Of a stretch of 64,000 nucleotides of DNA, positions 22,634 through 31,776 are shown piece by piece. Under the pieces are notes generated by a model. It saw only the letters and a list, made by a program, of their open reading frames with translations, searched no databases and had not been told where the DNA came from. The DNA comes from Lysinibacillus capsici (GTDB lineage Bacteria > Bacillota > Bacilli > Bacillales_A > Planococcaceae): contig NZ_PXXX01000013.1 of NCBI RefSeq assembly GCF_003367505.1, positions 1-64,000 on the forward strand, in the 5' to 3' direction. The position numbers and the translations under genes are program-made. Each line of letters opens with the position of its first letter. The stretch's first letter is position 1.

Positions 22634-22915
22634 CTAAGCGAACATAAAATATATTTTCTGAATGACTATATAAAGCCCTCTTTCTATAAAATTCAGCATA
22701 AAGATGGCTACAATTGGCGAAATATCAATCATACCAAGAGGCGGAATGAATTTCCTAAAAATACCTAAATATGGCTCACAAACTTTTTCAAGCATGCGAC
22801 CAATTGCTGAATTTTGAGCGGCAGGCACCCAAGACATTAAGATATATGCAATTAGCATGAATGAGTAAATCTTAAATGCTAATGATACATAACCAAGTAT
22901 AATAAAAAAAGTCAT
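22634..22915 (-). CDS. ylmG: YlmG, YggT-family membrane protein
   Basis: A 93-residue protein with two hydrophobic segments, at residues about 5-28 and 65-88, of the YggT family. The central loop has the conserved MSWVPAAQNSAIGRMLEKVCEPYLGIFRKFIPPLGMIDISPIVAI, split by the family's hallmark PYL and DISP. Homologues are linked to division and membrane or nucleoid organisation in other organisms, but no defined activity is established. It is directly downstream of sepF, the standard order, and terminated by the hairpin just after it. Confidence 0.93.
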   Translation of the reverse strand: MTFFIILGYVSLAFKIYSFMLIAYILMSWVPAAQNSAIGRMLEKVCEPYLGIFRKFIPPLGMIDISPIVAIFMLNFIERGLYIVIQKIYFMFA

Positions 22916-22935
22916 ATAAACTACAATCCTCGCTA

Positions 22936-23433
22936 TTAATTATCGTCTAAAATAAAGTTTGTAATTTCACCAGTCACTTCTACATTATCTGGCGTACAAA
23001 GGAAGATATCTTTACCAATACGTTGAATATCTCCAGCAAGAGCATAGACTGTGCCACTTAAAAAATCAATAATGCGTTTACCTTGTTCTCTTTCGATACG
23101 TTGCAAATTGACAATTGTTGCACGTTTATTTTTTAAATGCTCTGCGATATCTTGTGCTTCTGCATAAACTCTCGGTTCTATTAAAACAACTTTTGCTCCC
23201 TTAGAACTCATAGCTGCCTGCAAACTGACAATGTTATTAGGAGTTGCTGTGCTTTGTGGCATGATTTCATGAATAGGTGCTTTGCGTTCTTTCATCATTT
23301 TTTTTGGCTTAACTGAATGAATCGGTTGCTGTTGTTGTATGGGTTGTTGTTGCTGAATAGGAGCTTGCGTGATTTCTTCTTCTAATTCTTCTTCAAGGTA
23401 AAAGAAGTTTTTAATCTTATTTTTCATGCTCAT
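22936..23433 (-). CDS. sepF: SepF, FtsZ-associated membrane anchor
   Basis: Bundles and tethers FtsZ filaments to the membrane. The N-terminus [20 protein letters not shown] is the amphipathic membrane-targeting helix. A Gln/Pro-rich linker ([12 protein letters not shown]) follows near residues 27-45. The C-terminal DUF552 fold has [29 protein letters not shown] and [13 protein letters not shown], the FtsZ-binding region. ATG 23433 follows AGAGGGG by about six bases. It overlaps the end of ylmE by 17 bases. Length 165 is slightly above B. subtilis SepF (152) because of the linker. Confidence 0.95.
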   Translation of the reverse strand: MSMKNKIKNFFYLEEELEEEITQAPIQQQQPIQQQQPIHSVKPKKMMKERKAPIHEIMPQSTATPNNIVSLQAAMSSKGAKVVLIEPRVYAEAQDIAEHLKNKRATIVNLQRIEREQGKRIIDFLSGTVYALAGDIQRIGKDIFLCTPDNVEVTGEITNFILDDN

Positions 23434-24121
23434 CCTGTTCCCCTCTTTCATTTCCAACAAGAGCCGTTCCGACTCGAACAAAAGTAGCCCCTTCCTCTAC
23501 CGCAATTTCAAAGTCATTAGACATGCCCATTGATAACTCGGTACAAGGTGCGTGTGCGAATCCTTGCTCGGCTATTTGCTGTTGACATTGTTTTAATTGC
23601 TTGAAAACAGAGCGAATAATTGCTTCGTTTTCGGTGTTTGGTGCCATAGTCATTAAACCTACAACTTGAATCTTAGTAAAACCTTTTAATGCTTCTACAA
23701 AAGGCAAAACTTCTTCGATAGTTAAACCATGTTTTGATTCTTCACCAGAAATATTTACTTGTACAAAACATTTAACAGGTTGTTCGGCTCTTTTTTCAAT
23801 TTCTTCTGCCAAACTCAAACGATCTAAGGAGTGTAAATAATCAATGCTGTTAATCACTTGTTTTACTTTACGTGTTTGAAGCGACCCAATGTAATGCCAA
23901 TGAACATCAGCATGTATCTCAGTAATTTTACGATGTAAGCCCTCTGGTCTGTTTTCTCCTAAATGAGTGAGCCCTGCTTCAATTGCTTCTTGTGTTCTTT
24001 CAACAGAAACTTCCTTCGTCACGGCAATTATTTGGACTTTTTCGCCCTCACGATTCCCTTTTTTTTCTGCTGCTGTTATTAAATCATTTAGTTTGTTTAA
24101 ATTTGTTAAGATTTTTGTCAC
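23417..24121 (-). CDS. ylmE: YggS/YlmE-family pyridoxal-phosphate homeostasis protein
   Basis: PLP-binding alanine-racemase-like barrel without racemase activity; family members maintain vitamin B6 balance. PLP-lysine motif IIAVTKEVS is near residue 31, [11 protein letters not shown] near residue 78, and [15 protein letters not shown] near residue 112; the [27 protein letters not shown] end is typical, split here around its conserved MGMS and RVG. I choose GTG 24121 (TTGGGA just upstream), which gives 234 residues like B. subtilis YlmE; an upstream TTG at 24184 would add 21 residues without family similarity. Confidence 0.92.
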   Translation of the reverse strand: MTKILTNLNKLNDLITAAEKKGNREGEKVQIIAVTKEVSVERTQEAIEAGLTHLGENRPEGLHRKITEIHADVHWHYIGSLQTRKVKQVINSIDYLHSLDRLSLAEEIEKRAEQPVKCFVQVNISGEESKHGLTIEEVLPFVEALKGFTKIQVVGLMTMAPNTENEAIIRSVFKQLKQCQQQIAEQGFAHAPCTELSMGMSNDFEIAVEEGATFVRVGTALVGNERGEQDEHEK

Positions 24122-24240
24122 TGTTTTTCCCAACTTTACAACAATAGTTTCCTTTATTGTAACAAGCAATGCTTGATTTATCAATGAATAGCCTGACCTA
24201 TGTCAGCATACAATTCTCACAATTTTAATGTGCCTATGTC

Positions 24241-24483
24241 TTAGGAAAGGGCTTTGACTAAAATGACATCCTTACCAACAACAAGCACATCCTTCATATA
24301 CACTTTTCTCACAGACTCTTCACCTTTAAAAAAACCAAGATATTTGCGAGGCTCTGCAATCAAAAATGCTGTCACATAGCCTGTTTCTTTTGATACTTCA
24401 GCATCTATGACAAAGCCTATAAATCGTCCATTTCCTGCTTCAATGACTTCTTTTTGTTGTAACATCGAAAAACGCAATGACAT
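24241..24483 (-). CDS. ylmC: YlmC/YmxH-family PRC-barrel sporulation protein
   Basis: A small PRC-barrel-like protein of 78-80 residues, with SMLQQKEVIEAGNGRFIGFV and the LGFFKGEESV segment typical of the YlmC/YmxH family. B. subtilis ylmC lies immediately after sigG, as here. Its function is unproven. The start is ambiguous: ATG 24483 lies one base after GGAGG, while TTG 24477 has ideal spacing and gives MRFSMLQQKEV. In B. subtilis ylmA precedes and ylmD follows; neither is present here. Confidence 0.85.
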   Translation of the reverse strand: MSLRFSMLQQKEVIEAGNGRFIGFVIDAEVSKETGYVTAFLIAEPRKYLGFFKGEESVRKVYMKDVLVVGKDVILVKALS

Positions 24484-24583
24484 ACCTCCTCTATTGTTTA
24501 CTTTCGTATAAACATTTCTACTACCATCAAACTTTGCTGTTACTTTATATTTATGTATCATTTGTTCATTGAATGAAGATAAA

Positions 24584-24610
24584 ATGCGCACCGAATTATA
24601 CGATGCGCAT
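24584..24610 (-). terminator. hairpin at the end of sigG
   Basis: ATGCGCA and TGCGCAT form a perfect 7-base stem around 13 bases, with TTTTATC on the minus strand and a strong TTTTTTT on the plus strand. It follows the sigG stop by a few bases. The loop also holds GTATAAT on the minus strand, which might act as a -10 for ylmC. Confidence 0.5.
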
Positions 24611-24614
24611 TTTT

Positions 24615-25388
24615 TTATTTGTAATCTTTTTGCATTGTTTCAATTGCATTTTTTTCAAGACGTGAAATTTGTGCTTGAGAAATCCCAAGTTCTTTGGCAA
24701 TCTCAGTTTGGGTCTCTCCATAATAAAATCGTTTGGCAACGATCATTTGCTGACGTTCATCTAGCTTTTGCAAGCTTTCCTTTACCGACACATAGGCAAC
24801 CCATTGATCTTCTGATACATCATCATCACGTAATTGGTCCATCATATAAACAGCATCTCCGCCATCTGAATAAATGGGTTCCTGTAATGAAACTGGATCT
24901 TGAATGGCATCTAAAGCAAATAAAACGTCTTCCTTTTTCATGTCAATCATCTCGGCAATTTCTTCAATCGTTGGTTCTCGCAAATTATCGGTTATCCATT
25001 GCTCTTTTGCCTGCATTGCCTTATAAGCTATATCTCTTAGAGAGCGAGATACACGTAATGCATGATGATCACGCAGATGGCGACGAATTTCACCAATAAT
25101 CATTGGTACAGCATATGTCGAAAATCGTACATTATGCTTTAAATCAAAATGATCAATGGCTTTCATGAGGCCAATACAGCCTACTTGAAATAAATCATCT
25201 GCCTGTTCACCTCTATAGGCAAATCTACCGACAATACTAAGCACTAACCTTAAATTGCACATCACAAGCTCTTCTCTAATCTCTGTTTCTCCAGCTTGTA
25301 ATCGGATAAAGAGTTCCTTCATTTCCTCGTGCTTTAGAATTGGCAAAGTCGATGTATCTAAGCCGCAAAGATCTACTTTTGTTCGCAT
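24615..25388 (-). CDS. sigG: RNA polymerase sigma factor G (late forespore)
   Basis: Directs late forespore transcription after engulfment. The 257-residue protein matches SigG closely, starting MRTKVDLCGLDTSTLPILK. Region 2 has DDLFQVGCIGLMKAIDHFD and FSTYAVPMIIGEIRR, region 3 VSRSLRDIAYKA, and region 4 TQTEIAKELGISQAQISRLEK. SigG and SigF are paralogues; the N-terminal CG-DTS motif and location after sigE support SigG. It follows sigE after 114 bases with a sigma-F/G-like promoter between. CATCCGGAGGAATCGAAT precedes the start. Confidence 0.96.
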   Translation of the reverse strand: MRTKVDLCGLDTSTLPILKHEEMKELFIRLQAGETEIREELVMCNLRLVLSIVGRFAYRGEQADDLFQVGCIGLMKAIDHFDLKHNVRFSTYAVPMIIGEIRRHLRDHHALRVSRSLRDIAYKAMQAKEQWITDNLREPTIEEIAEMIDMKKEDVLFALDAIQDPVSLQEPIYSDGGDAVYMMDQLRDDDVSEDQWVAYVSVKESLQKLDERQQMIVAKRFYYGETQTEIAKELGISQAQISRLEKNAIETMQKDYK

Positions 25389-25431
25389 ATTCGATTCCTC
25401 CGGATGTTATTCTCTGACTAAACCGTGACAT

Positions 25432-25460
25432 CAGTTTGTCCGAGAGAAACAAGAATATGC
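25432..25460 (-). promoter_or_regulatory. candidate forespore (sigma-F/G) promoter of sigG
   Basis: Minus strand: GCATA (complement of 25456-25460), 14 bases, then GGACAAACTG (complement of 25432-25441). The -10 element differs at one position from GGNRANAHTR and the -35 fits GYWTA, but the spacer is about two bases shorter than usual, so this is tentative. Location between sigE and sigG matches the known spoIIIG promoter position in B. subtilis. Confidence 0.45.
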
Positions 25461-25502
25461 ACAAAAGCTGCGACCAATTTTAGGTAGGATAAATTTCCCT
25501 TT

Positions 25503-26210
25503 CTAAGAAATTGGTTGATTTAAATTTTCACGTAAATCTTGAATAATTTTCTTTTCTAAACGGGAAATATATGATTGCGATATGCCTAAATGATCTGCAA
25601 CTTCTTTTTGTGTCATTTCAACTTTTCCATTGAGACCAAAGCGACATTCCATAATATAACGTTCACGCGCACCTAGTAAATTAATAGCGTGGAACATATG
25701 CTGACGTTCAATTTTTTTCTCCACATTATCTAAAATAATATGCTCTTCTGTTCCTAAAATATCTGACAGTAATAATTCATTTCCATCTGCATCAGAATTT
25801 AGTGGCTCATCTAAGGATACTTCACCCTTCATACGACTTGTTTTTCGTAAATGCATTAAAATTTCATTTTCAATACAGCGTGATGCGTATGTTGCAAGCT
25901 TAATATTTTTATCCGTATTGAACGTCTCAATTGCTTTTATTAAACCAATGGAGCCAATGCTGATTAAGTCTTCGATTGGCGTTCCCGTATTATCAAAACG
26001 TCTAGCAATATAAACAACAAGACGTAAATTACGTTCAATTAGTGTGTCTCTAGCTCGTAAATCACCATTCATAAAGGATGCAATGACTGTAACTTCTTCT
26101 TCTCGACTTAATGGCACTGGCAATGAATCATTTCCCCCTATATAGTACGTTTCACGACTCCGAAACTTACTCCATAATTTTTTCAAGCTAGCAAGTAGCC
26201 TAAGAAGCAA
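25503..26210 (-). CDS. sigE: RNA polymerase sigma factor E (early mother cell), pro-form
   Basis: Early mother-cell sigma factor made as an inactive precursor with a membrane-binding pro-sequence (residues about 1-24, [15 protein letters not shown]) followed by the conserved cleavage region ETYYIGG. Region 2 reads [19 protein letters not shown] and [16 protein letters not shown], and region 4 [22 protein letters not shown]. The 235-residue length is close to B. subtilis (239). The start is TTG 26210 after GGGGGAG. It lies 13 bases from spoIIGA, its processing protease. Confidence 0.96.
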   Translation of the reverse strand: MLLRLLASLKKLWSKFRSRETYYIGGNDSLPVPLSREEEVTVIASFMNGDLRARDTLIERNLRLVVYIARRFDNTGTPIEDLISIGSIGLIKAIETFNTDKNIKLATYASRCIENEILMHLRKTSRMKGEVSLDEPLNSDADGNELLLSDILGTEEHIILDNVEKKIERQHMFHAINLLGARERYIMECRFGLNGKVEMTQKEVADHLGISQSYISRLEKKIIQDLRENLNQPIS

Positions 26211-26223
26211 TAGTTCTCCCCCT

Positions 26224-27057
26224 CTATGAGTTATTTGAAAGCGCTGAAAAATGTAAAATTGCTGCTGTGCTATGTGGAAAATTTTTAGCTTTTTTGGTTA
26301 ATACGATATATTCATTCATTTTCACTTGCGAAGGCTCCCCCTTTATATGCCACTCATCAAAGCGAAAACCAAGGACAACGGTTTGCTGCTGTACTGTATT
26401 GACATGAATAAATCGTATATAACGCTGATAATCTTCTGAAAACATAGATACATTGTACGGATCTGTTTCTTGCCATTCCATTAATGATTCCCGGAACGCT
26501 GAAGGTAAATGTGGTCTCAAAGCAGTATAGGAAACAAAATGAACCGGCTTTCCTGATAATGGCTCAATGGCTTGATTTCCTGTATCTACAAAGGCAGAAA
26601 GTGGTATCCTTGCCCCAAAGATTGTTAAAGTTGTATCAAATACAAATTGACCACTTAAGCGTTCTAATTTTACAAAACCCCATTGCTTATAAAATGCAAT
26701 AAGATTTAAAACTGCAAGCAAAAAGCAAATCATAATGAAATGGGTGGAAGAAAGATTTTTTAATAAAGGTTGTAGTGCTGTTAACAATCCGCCAATAACG
26801 ATCGTTGCTGTTAACACAATAGGTCCTTGCTTCTGAAAGCTTCGAATCTTAAAGTGAAACGCTATACCAATTAACAATATAAAACTAAGAATTGTCGTCC
26901 ACAGCATTTGACCGCCAATGACAGCTACAAAACTACTACAAATAGAACTCATTAATAATCTTGAATTTTTTACAAGGACTCCTGTTACTCTTGCCGTAAA
27001 CGTGAGTATCGCTAGATTAAAAAGCGTATTAATGAGCACCAGCCATTCTCCATACAT
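26224..27057 (-). CDS. spoIIGA: SpoIIGA, pro-sigma-E processing protease
   Basis: Membrane-embedded aspartic protease that cleaves pro-sigma-E at the sporulation septum. The N-terminal half has about five hydrophobic segments; the C-terminal protease half carries the catalytic aspartate in [20 protein letters not shown] near residue 122-140 of that half (around residue 158). At 277 residues it is shorter than the B. subtilis protein (309), and the sequence is quite divergent, as usual for this family. Identification rests on the DTGN motif, membrane topology and position directly before sigE. GGAGGCGGCTGTT precedes ATG. Confidence 0.9.
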   Translation of the reverse strand: MYGEWLVLINTLFNLAILTFTARVTGVLVKNSRLLMSSICSSFVAVIGGQMLWTTILSFILLIGIAFHFKIRSFQKQGPIVLTATIVIGGLLTALQPLLKNLSSTHFIMICFLLAVLNLIAFYKQWGFVKLERLSGQFVFDTTLTIFGARIPLSAFVDTGNQAIEPLSGKPVHFVSYTALRPHLPSAFRESLMEWQETDPYNVSMFSEDYQRYIRFIHVNTVQQQTVVLGFRFDEWHIKGEPSQVKMNEYIVLTKKAKNFPHSTAAILHFSALSNNS

Positions 27058-27078
27058 AACAGCCGCCTCCTACTTACA

Positions 27079-27144
27079 AAGTTAGCACGTTACTCCCACA
27101 AATATTGTCAAACAATCGCATCATTTCCTAAAAATGTTTTGACA
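27079..27144 (-). promoter_or_regulatory. candidate Spo0A-controlled spoIIG promoter
   Basis: Minus strand: a perfect -35 TTGACA (complement of 27106-27111), a 21-base spacer and a weak -10 TAACTT (complement of 27079-27084). B. subtilis spoIIG is known for a 22-base spacer activated by Spo0A. Two TGTCAAA sequences, one mismatch from the 0A box TGTCGAA, overlap the -35 (27106-27112) and lie about 27 bases upstream (27138-27144). Confidence 0.6.
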
Positions 27145-27190
27145 AAAAACATGGTTTCCTTACACATTTGAACATCATGGCAGACAATAT

Positions 27191-27230
27191 AAAAAGCTCG
27201 TATTTTACATATGTAAAATACGAGCTTTTT
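27191..27230. terminator. bidirectional 40-base perfect palindrome after ftsZ
   Basis: A perfect 20 + 20 base palindrome with AAAAA at its left edge, the motif GCTCGTATTTTACAT on each strand, and TTTTT at its right edge. It lies nine bases after the ftsZ stop and ends both the long division operon and anything reading towards it. It also insulates spoIIGA from ftsZ readthrough. Confidence 0.9.
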
Positions 27231-27239
27231 AGAAGTTAA

Positions 27240-28397
27240 TTAACCACGATTTTTGCGGTTACGTAAAAATGCCGGAACCTCAAGCATGTCATCCTGTGCA
27301 TAATTTTGCTGATTTTGACGTGGCTGCTCATGTTGAACATGCATTTCTTGTCGTTGTTCACGAATAGGTGCTTGTTGCTGTGGAGCAGATTGTCTGTTCA
27401 TATTAAGTGTCGGTTTTGCTGTAGGTCGTTGTTGCTGTAAAGCTTCCTCTGTGAAGCCTGTCGCAATAACTGTAACAATGATTTCATCTTTAAGATTTTC
27501 ATTAATTACAGAACCGAAAATCATATTTACCTCTTCATCTGATGCAGAAGCTACGATATCTGCTGCTTCTTGTACTTCAAATAAGCTAAGATTTGAACCA
27601 CCTGTAATGTTCATAAGGACACCTTTAGCACCATCAATGGATGATTCAAGCAATGGACTTGAAATAGCTTTCTTTGCAGCCTCAGAAGCTCTGTTTTCAC
27701 CTGTTGCAATACCAATTCCCATTAAGGCTGAACCTTTGTTGGACATAATCGTTTTCACGTCTGCAAAGTCTAAGTTAATAAGACCAGGTGTAGCAATTAA
27801 ATCTGAAATACCTTGTACACCTTGACGTAATACATTATCGGCTTCTCTAAAGGCTTCTAACATTGGTGTTGATTTATCAACTATTTGTAGTAGCTTGTCG
27901 TTTGGTATCACAATCAGTGTATCTACTGCTTCTTTCATACCGCCAATTCCACCGATTGCTTGTGTTTGACGTTTACGACCTTCAAAAGTAAATGGACGTG
28001 TGACAACACCTACTGTTAGGGCTCCCAATTCACGTGCAATTTGTGCAATCACTGGAGCTGCCCCAGTACCCGTTCCACCGCCCATACCAGCAGTCACGAA
28101 TACCATATCGGCGCCTCGTAAAACCTCTTCTAGCTGTTCTCTGCTCTCTTCAGCAGCTTTTTTTCCTACTTCTGGATTTGCACCTGCACCTAATCCACGC
28201 GTTAATTTAGCCCCAATTTGTAGCCTTACTTCCGCTTTGGATAAATTTAATGCCTGAGCATCCGTGTTAACTGCGATAAAGTCAACACCTTGTACACCAT
28301 GTTCTATCATTCGATTGACAGCGTTGTTACCGCCGCCACCAACACCTATGACCTTTATTACTGCAAGTTCATCAACACTTGTATCAAATTCTAACAT
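27240..28397 (-). CDS. ftsZ: cell division protein FtsZ
   Basis: Tubulin-like GTPase that forms the Z ring. The signature loop [10 protein letters not shown] is near residue 106, [13 protein letters not shown] near residue 19, and the T7 loop region [11 protein letters not shown] near residue 208. The 385-residue protein ends with a Gln-rich linker (about 318-365) and the conserved C-terminal peptide [17 protein letters not shown], which binds FtsA and SepF. It is the last gene of the dcw operon, 53 bases after ftsA. The bpr-type genes that follow ftsZ in B. subtilis are absent. Confidence 0.98.
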   Translation of the reverse strand: MLEFDTSVDELAVIKVIGVGGGGNNAVNRMIEHGVQGVDFIAVNTDAQALNLSKAEVRLQIGAKLTRGLGAGANPEVGKKAAEESREQLEEVLRGADMVFVTAGMGGGTGTGAAPVIAQIARELGALTVGVVTRPFTFEGRKRQTQAIGGIGGMKEAVDTLIVIPNDKLLQIVDKSTPMLEAFREADNVLRQGVQGISDLIATPGLINLDFADVKTIMSNKGSALMGIGIATGENRASEAAKKAISSPLLESSIDGAKGVLMNITGGSNLSLFEVQEAADIVASASDEEVNMIFGSVINENLKDEIIVTVIATGFTEEALQQQRPTAKPTLNMNRQSAPQQQAPIREQRQEMHVQHEQPRQNQQNYAQDDMLEVPAFLRNRKNRG

Positions 28398-28450
28398 CTC
28401 TTTTTCCTCCCACGGTAACTCGACTCTGTATCATTCATTACGCATTCTAG

Positions 28451-29734
28451 TTAATCAAAAAACTTATCAAATAATTTTTTTGCTCTCCCAATTACGCTTT
28501 CTTTTGGTTCTGAAGGTGCAGAATACTCTTGCTTTTTGCTTATAGCTGGTTGAGCCCCTACAACTGCATATTCAACAGGCTGCGTATTCGTACTTTTACC
28601 GTAAAAATCATCTTCTAAATAGGCGTAACGAATAAGTCCAACTGCCGTCGCAAATGAAGGCTCTCTAACACCGATATAATCGGGTGTATAGATTCTAACA
28701 CGCGTTTGTAGAATTTGACGTGCTAATTGGGCAATCCCCTCAAGCTTTGCAACACCACCAGTTAAAACTACACCGCCTGGTAAATCTCTAACACCTAAAC
28801 GTGCTAATTCATCTATAACTAACTCTAGTAATTCTTCTAATCTAGCACCAATAATCTCCGATATATAACGTTGGCTGTACTGATCAGTAGAATCTGTACC
28901 CACGACAGGCACTTCAAAGAGTTCGTCATCTGATGCGTCATCATAAAAGGCATGTCCAAACTGGTGTTTAATTTGTTCTGCTTGTTCTGTTGGTGTTTTT
29001 AAAACGATTGAAATATCTTTCGTTATATGATCACCACCAACTGGTATGACACCCGTATGCGTTAATAATCCCTCTTCAAAAACTGCAATTGTTGTAGATC
29101 CGCCACCTAAGTCAATAAAGGCAGTTCCTTGGTTTTTTTCATCTTCTGTTAATGCAAAGTAGCCTGATGCTAATGGCTGCAAATATATTTCTCGTATACT
29201 TAAACCCGCTCGCTCAACACAGCGAAGAACATTGTGTAAAAGCGTTTTGGATGTCGTTATCATTGTTGCATCCATTTCAAGACGGATGCCAATCATACCA
29301 CGAGGATCTTTAATTTCATCAAGGTTGTCCACAATAAACTGTCTTGGAATGATGTTAACTAATTCACGTTCAGGAGGTATTGACATGACTTGTGCAGATT
29401 CTACCACTCTGTCTAAATCATCATCTGTAATTTCTCTATTTTCACTATTTACAGCGACAACACCTTTAACTAGCTGTAACATCGTCTGGTTAGCTGGAAC
29501 GCCTAAAACGACTTCATGGATTTGATAACCAGTCATTCGTTCGGCCTGTTCTATTGCTTTTCGAATAGATTGTACTGTTGCATCAATATCAACAATTGCA
29601 CCTTTTCGAACTCCATTCGACTTTACATTTCCGACGCCAATTACATGTAATTGCCCGTCACTCATTTCACCTATTAATACCTTGACAGAGGAGGACCCAA
29701 TATCAAGGGAAATGTATAAATCTTGCTGATTCAA
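28451..29734 (-). CDS. ftsA: cell division protein FtsA
   Basis: Actin-like ATPase that anchors FtsZ to the membrane. LDIGSSSVKVLIGE near residue 10 is phosphate loop 1, AFIDLGGGSTTIAVFE near residue 205 is phosphate loop 2, and GGVVLTGGVAKLEGI near residue 333 is the adenosine motif. The C-terminal amphipathic membrane helix is visible as IGRAKKLFDKFFD. Length 427 is close to B. subtilis (440). AAGGAGGTGCAGCG precedes the start. It is followed directly by ftsZ, as usual. Confidence 0.97.
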   Translation of the reverse strand: MNQQDLYISLDIGSSSVKVLIGEMSDGQLHVIGVGNVKSNGVRKGAIVDIDATVQSIRKAIEQAERMTGYQIHEVVLGVPANQTMLQLVKGVVAVNSENREITDDDLDRVVESAQVMSIPPERELVNIIPRQFIVDNLDEIKDPRGMIGIRLEMDATMITTSKTLLHNVLRCVERAGLSIREIYLQPLASGYFALTEDEKNQGTAFIDLGGGSTTIAVFEEGLLTHTGVIPVGGDHITKDISIVLKTPTEQAEQIKHQFGHAFYDDASDDELFEVPVVGTDSTDQYSQRYISEIIGARLEELLELVIDELARLGVRDLPGGVVLTGGVAKLEGIAQLARQILQTRVRIYTPDYIGVREPSFATAVGLIRYAYLEDDFYGKSTNTQPVEYAVVGAQPAISKKQEYSAPSEPKESVIGRAKKLFDKFFD

Positions 29735-29829
29735 TTCGCTGCACCTCCTTGAAAAATGCTCTTGTTTTCATTCTATTGTAAATTTGGCATAATGTCTAAG
29801 CAAATCGAGTATTTTGGTCAATTTTTCTC

Positions 29830-30201
29830 TCATTCTATGGAAGTTTTTGTCCGCTTGTGACGTTTCTCATCTAACCGAGTTAGTAATATACGCCTAATAA
29901 TTGCTATATTTTGGAATAAACGTACTCCAAAAGCGAAAATCGCTGCTAAATACAAATCTATCCCCAAATTCACTCCTATAAAAGCTAATCCTGCTGCTAG
30001 AACTATATTAAAAAAGAATCCTGATACAAAAACTTTATCATCGTAAACTTGCTGTAATTGAGCACGAATACCTCCAAATAATGTATCTAAAGCTGCTAAA
30101 ACAGCTATTGACAGATAATTTTCATACATAGAGGGGATTTGTATATTTGTTAACAAGCCAAGGGCAAGTCCAAATACCAAACCTAAAAATGGTAGCCACA
30201 T
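29830..30201 (-). CDS. sbp: small basic protein Sbp (DUF1290)
   Basis: A 123-residue membrane protein with about four hydrophobic segments and a basic tail (RRILLTRLDEKRHKRTKTSIE, split after RRILL). The core NYLSIAVLAALDTLFGGIRA near residue 29 is diagnostic for the DUF1290/Sbp family. It is always found between the ylxWX DUF881 genes and ftsA in spore formers; its biochemical role is not established. It starts three bases after ylxX, so they are co-translated. Confidence 0.94.
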   Translation of the reverse strand: MWLPFLGLVFGLALGLLTNIQIPSMYENYLSIAVLAALDTLFGGIRAQLQQVYDDKVFVSGFFFNIVLAAGLAFIGVNLGIDLYLAAIFAFGVRLFQNIAIIRRILLTRLDEKRHKRTKTSIE

Positions 30202-30204
30202 ATA

Positions 30205-30924
30205 TTAATCTCCTTTTTTTACCTCTGCTAAATAATCATTTGTCAACGGCTGATCAAATGCTGGAATTTGTAACTGTTCAATTGGTTCTTCAATTACTAA
30301 ATTAAAATTGTCTAAATAAAATGAGTCTATAAATGTTGAGGCCTGCAAGGAATTATACATTTTTTGTGCTGCTTTATAATCGCTTGTCCCAACAAATATC
30401 TCAAATGAAGGCGAAGACAGTGGTATACTGTTTACTGTTGTCTTACCATTAATATCCCGTATGGCTGTTGTTTGTACTACCCGATTACCATCAATTGAGA
30501 CATTAGTAGCATTGTTCTTAAAAAGGGTATTCAATAATTGAGTTAACAAATCGGGTGAAATCTCTTTAATTTCATAGCCCATTTCTATCAGTTCAGGTGC
30601 AGGTTCAACTCGAAGTACAACACCTGGCCCTATAACTTCTGTTAATCCTGCTTGTAGCTTTAAACGATTTAATGTTTCATTTAAAGCTGCTTGCTGATTT
30701 ACTTTTTCAGATTGCTCATAGCGATCCACTACTTCATGAAGTGAGCGAATTTCTGCCAGTAGTGCGGAATGTCTTTGTTTTTCTTGTGCTAATTCCTCTC
30801 TTATTGCCCAAATATCTCGTGTATCTCGCTCAGCTGGTTTTTGTATGGTATTGTATTGTACCGCTATCATCAAACCGATAATAAATAGCACGATCGTTAT
30901 TCGGGTGTACATATTTCTTTTCAA
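30205..30924 (-). CDS. ylxX: YlxX, DUF881 membrane-anchored protein
   Basis: A 239-residue protein with an N-terminal signal anchor (ITIVLFIIGLMIAVQY), a coiled coil (about residues 45-95, rich in E/Q/L heptads) and an extracytoplasmic DUF881 domain with GPGVVLRVEPAP and NRVVQTTAIRDINGKTTVN. Members are found near division genes in spore formers and Gram-positives without a proven activity. I choose TTG 30924, eight bases after AGGAGGG; the longer frame to 31023 has no family similarity. It is paralogous to ylxW upstream. Confidence 0.9.
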   Translation of the reverse strand: MKRNMYTRITIVLFIIGLMIAVQYNTIQKPAERDTRDIWAIREELAQEKQRHSALLAEIRSLHEVVDRYEQSEKVNQQAALNETLNRLKLQAGLTEVIGPGVVLRVEPAPELIEMGYEIKEISPDLLTQLLNTLFKNNATNVSIDGNRVVQTTAIRDINGKTTVNSIPLSSPSFEIFVGTSDYKAAQKMYNSLQASTFIDSFYLDNFNLVIEEPIEQLQIPAFDQPLTNDYLAEVKKGD

Positions 30925-31047
30925 AATAGCCCCTCCTAGACGTATCGTATGCCCCTCAGAATACGACTTTGAATTGTATAATTTTCTACAATCGACTATA
31001 TAACTGAAGGCTAAATTAAACATGAAGTTTAAAGTATAGAACTTGTC

Positions 31048-31776
31048 CTAACTTTCTATTTTTACTTTTGGCATGGTAAGCTTCTGATTTTCTTCAAGTG
31101 ACACAACAATATTGTCATTTAGTAATTGATCCACCACGCCCCCGTTTAAGTTTAAAGAAGCTATTAATGTATCTGAATCACCAACCGCTTCGATTACAAA
31201 CGGAGCTGGATGTTGTGTACCATCAATTGTTATTACTGGGCCATTACAGCGAATATAAGAACTCGCTAATACACGTTGTCCATTAATAGCAATAGCTTGC
31301 GCGCCTGAAATTTTTAGTTCATTTAACAATTTAAATACATGACTTTCATGGACAATATAGTCATTTGGATTTAAGGATTTTGGATCATAGTCTCCATCTT
31401 GAAGGGTTATGCGTATGCCCTTCCCCTCACTCTTTAGTTCACCGAGTAAAAGCCGTAAATCTTCTGCTTGCTCAACAAGCTTCTTGTAGTCCTTTTCGTT
31501 TGAAGCAAAGGATTTTTCATACTTCCGAATTTGTTCTTGTAAATGATTTAGTTCTTCCGTAAGTTCTTTATTGCGCTCTTGTTGAGTGATTAGCTCCTCA
31601 CGATAAGAATCTTCTTGCTCAAAAAGCTCAGAATTAATAGTGCCTGCTTCTCGATTATCTTTCGCCTGGTTGTATGAATAGCCGATGATAAATCCTGTTG
31701 TTACACAAACAATTAGTAATTCGAATTGTTTTCTAGTAAAAAAACTACCTTTGCTATTCGTCTTCTTGTTGTTCAT
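31048..31776 (-). CDS. ylxW: YlxW, DUF881 membrane-anchored protein
   Basis: A 242-residue protein of the same layout as its neighbour: a basic N-terminus, a membrane anchor (FELLIVCVTTGFIIGYSYN), a long coiled coil (about residues 50-108) and a DUF881 domain with GKGIRITLQDGD and QAIAINGQRVLASSYIRCNGP. The pair ylxW-ylxX probably arose by tandem duplication. It overlaps the end of divIB by 23 bases, so translation should be coupled. Function is unknown; the location suggests an envelope or division role. Confidence 0.9.
   Translation of the reverse strand: MNNKKTNSKGSFFTRKQFELLIVCVTTGFIIGYSYNQAKDNREAGTINSELFEQEDSYREELITQQERNKELTEELNHLQEQIRKYEKSFASNEKDYKKLVEQAEDLRLLLGELKSEGKGIRITLQDGDYDPKSLNPNDYIVHESHVFKLLNELKISGAQAIAINGQRVLASSYIRCNGPVITIDGTQHPAPFVIEAVGDSDTLIASLNLNGGVVDQLLNDNIVVSLEENQKLTMPKVKIES

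Noticed and set aside
23300..23360. Repeat-like Gln-rich stretch in sepF
   Set aside because: It is an in-frame QQQQPI linker duplication within a known variable linker, not a DNA repeat element.
24569..25099. 176-residue plus-strand frame over sigG
   Set aside because: It is antisense to the conserved regions 2-4 of SigG and has no ribosome binding site.
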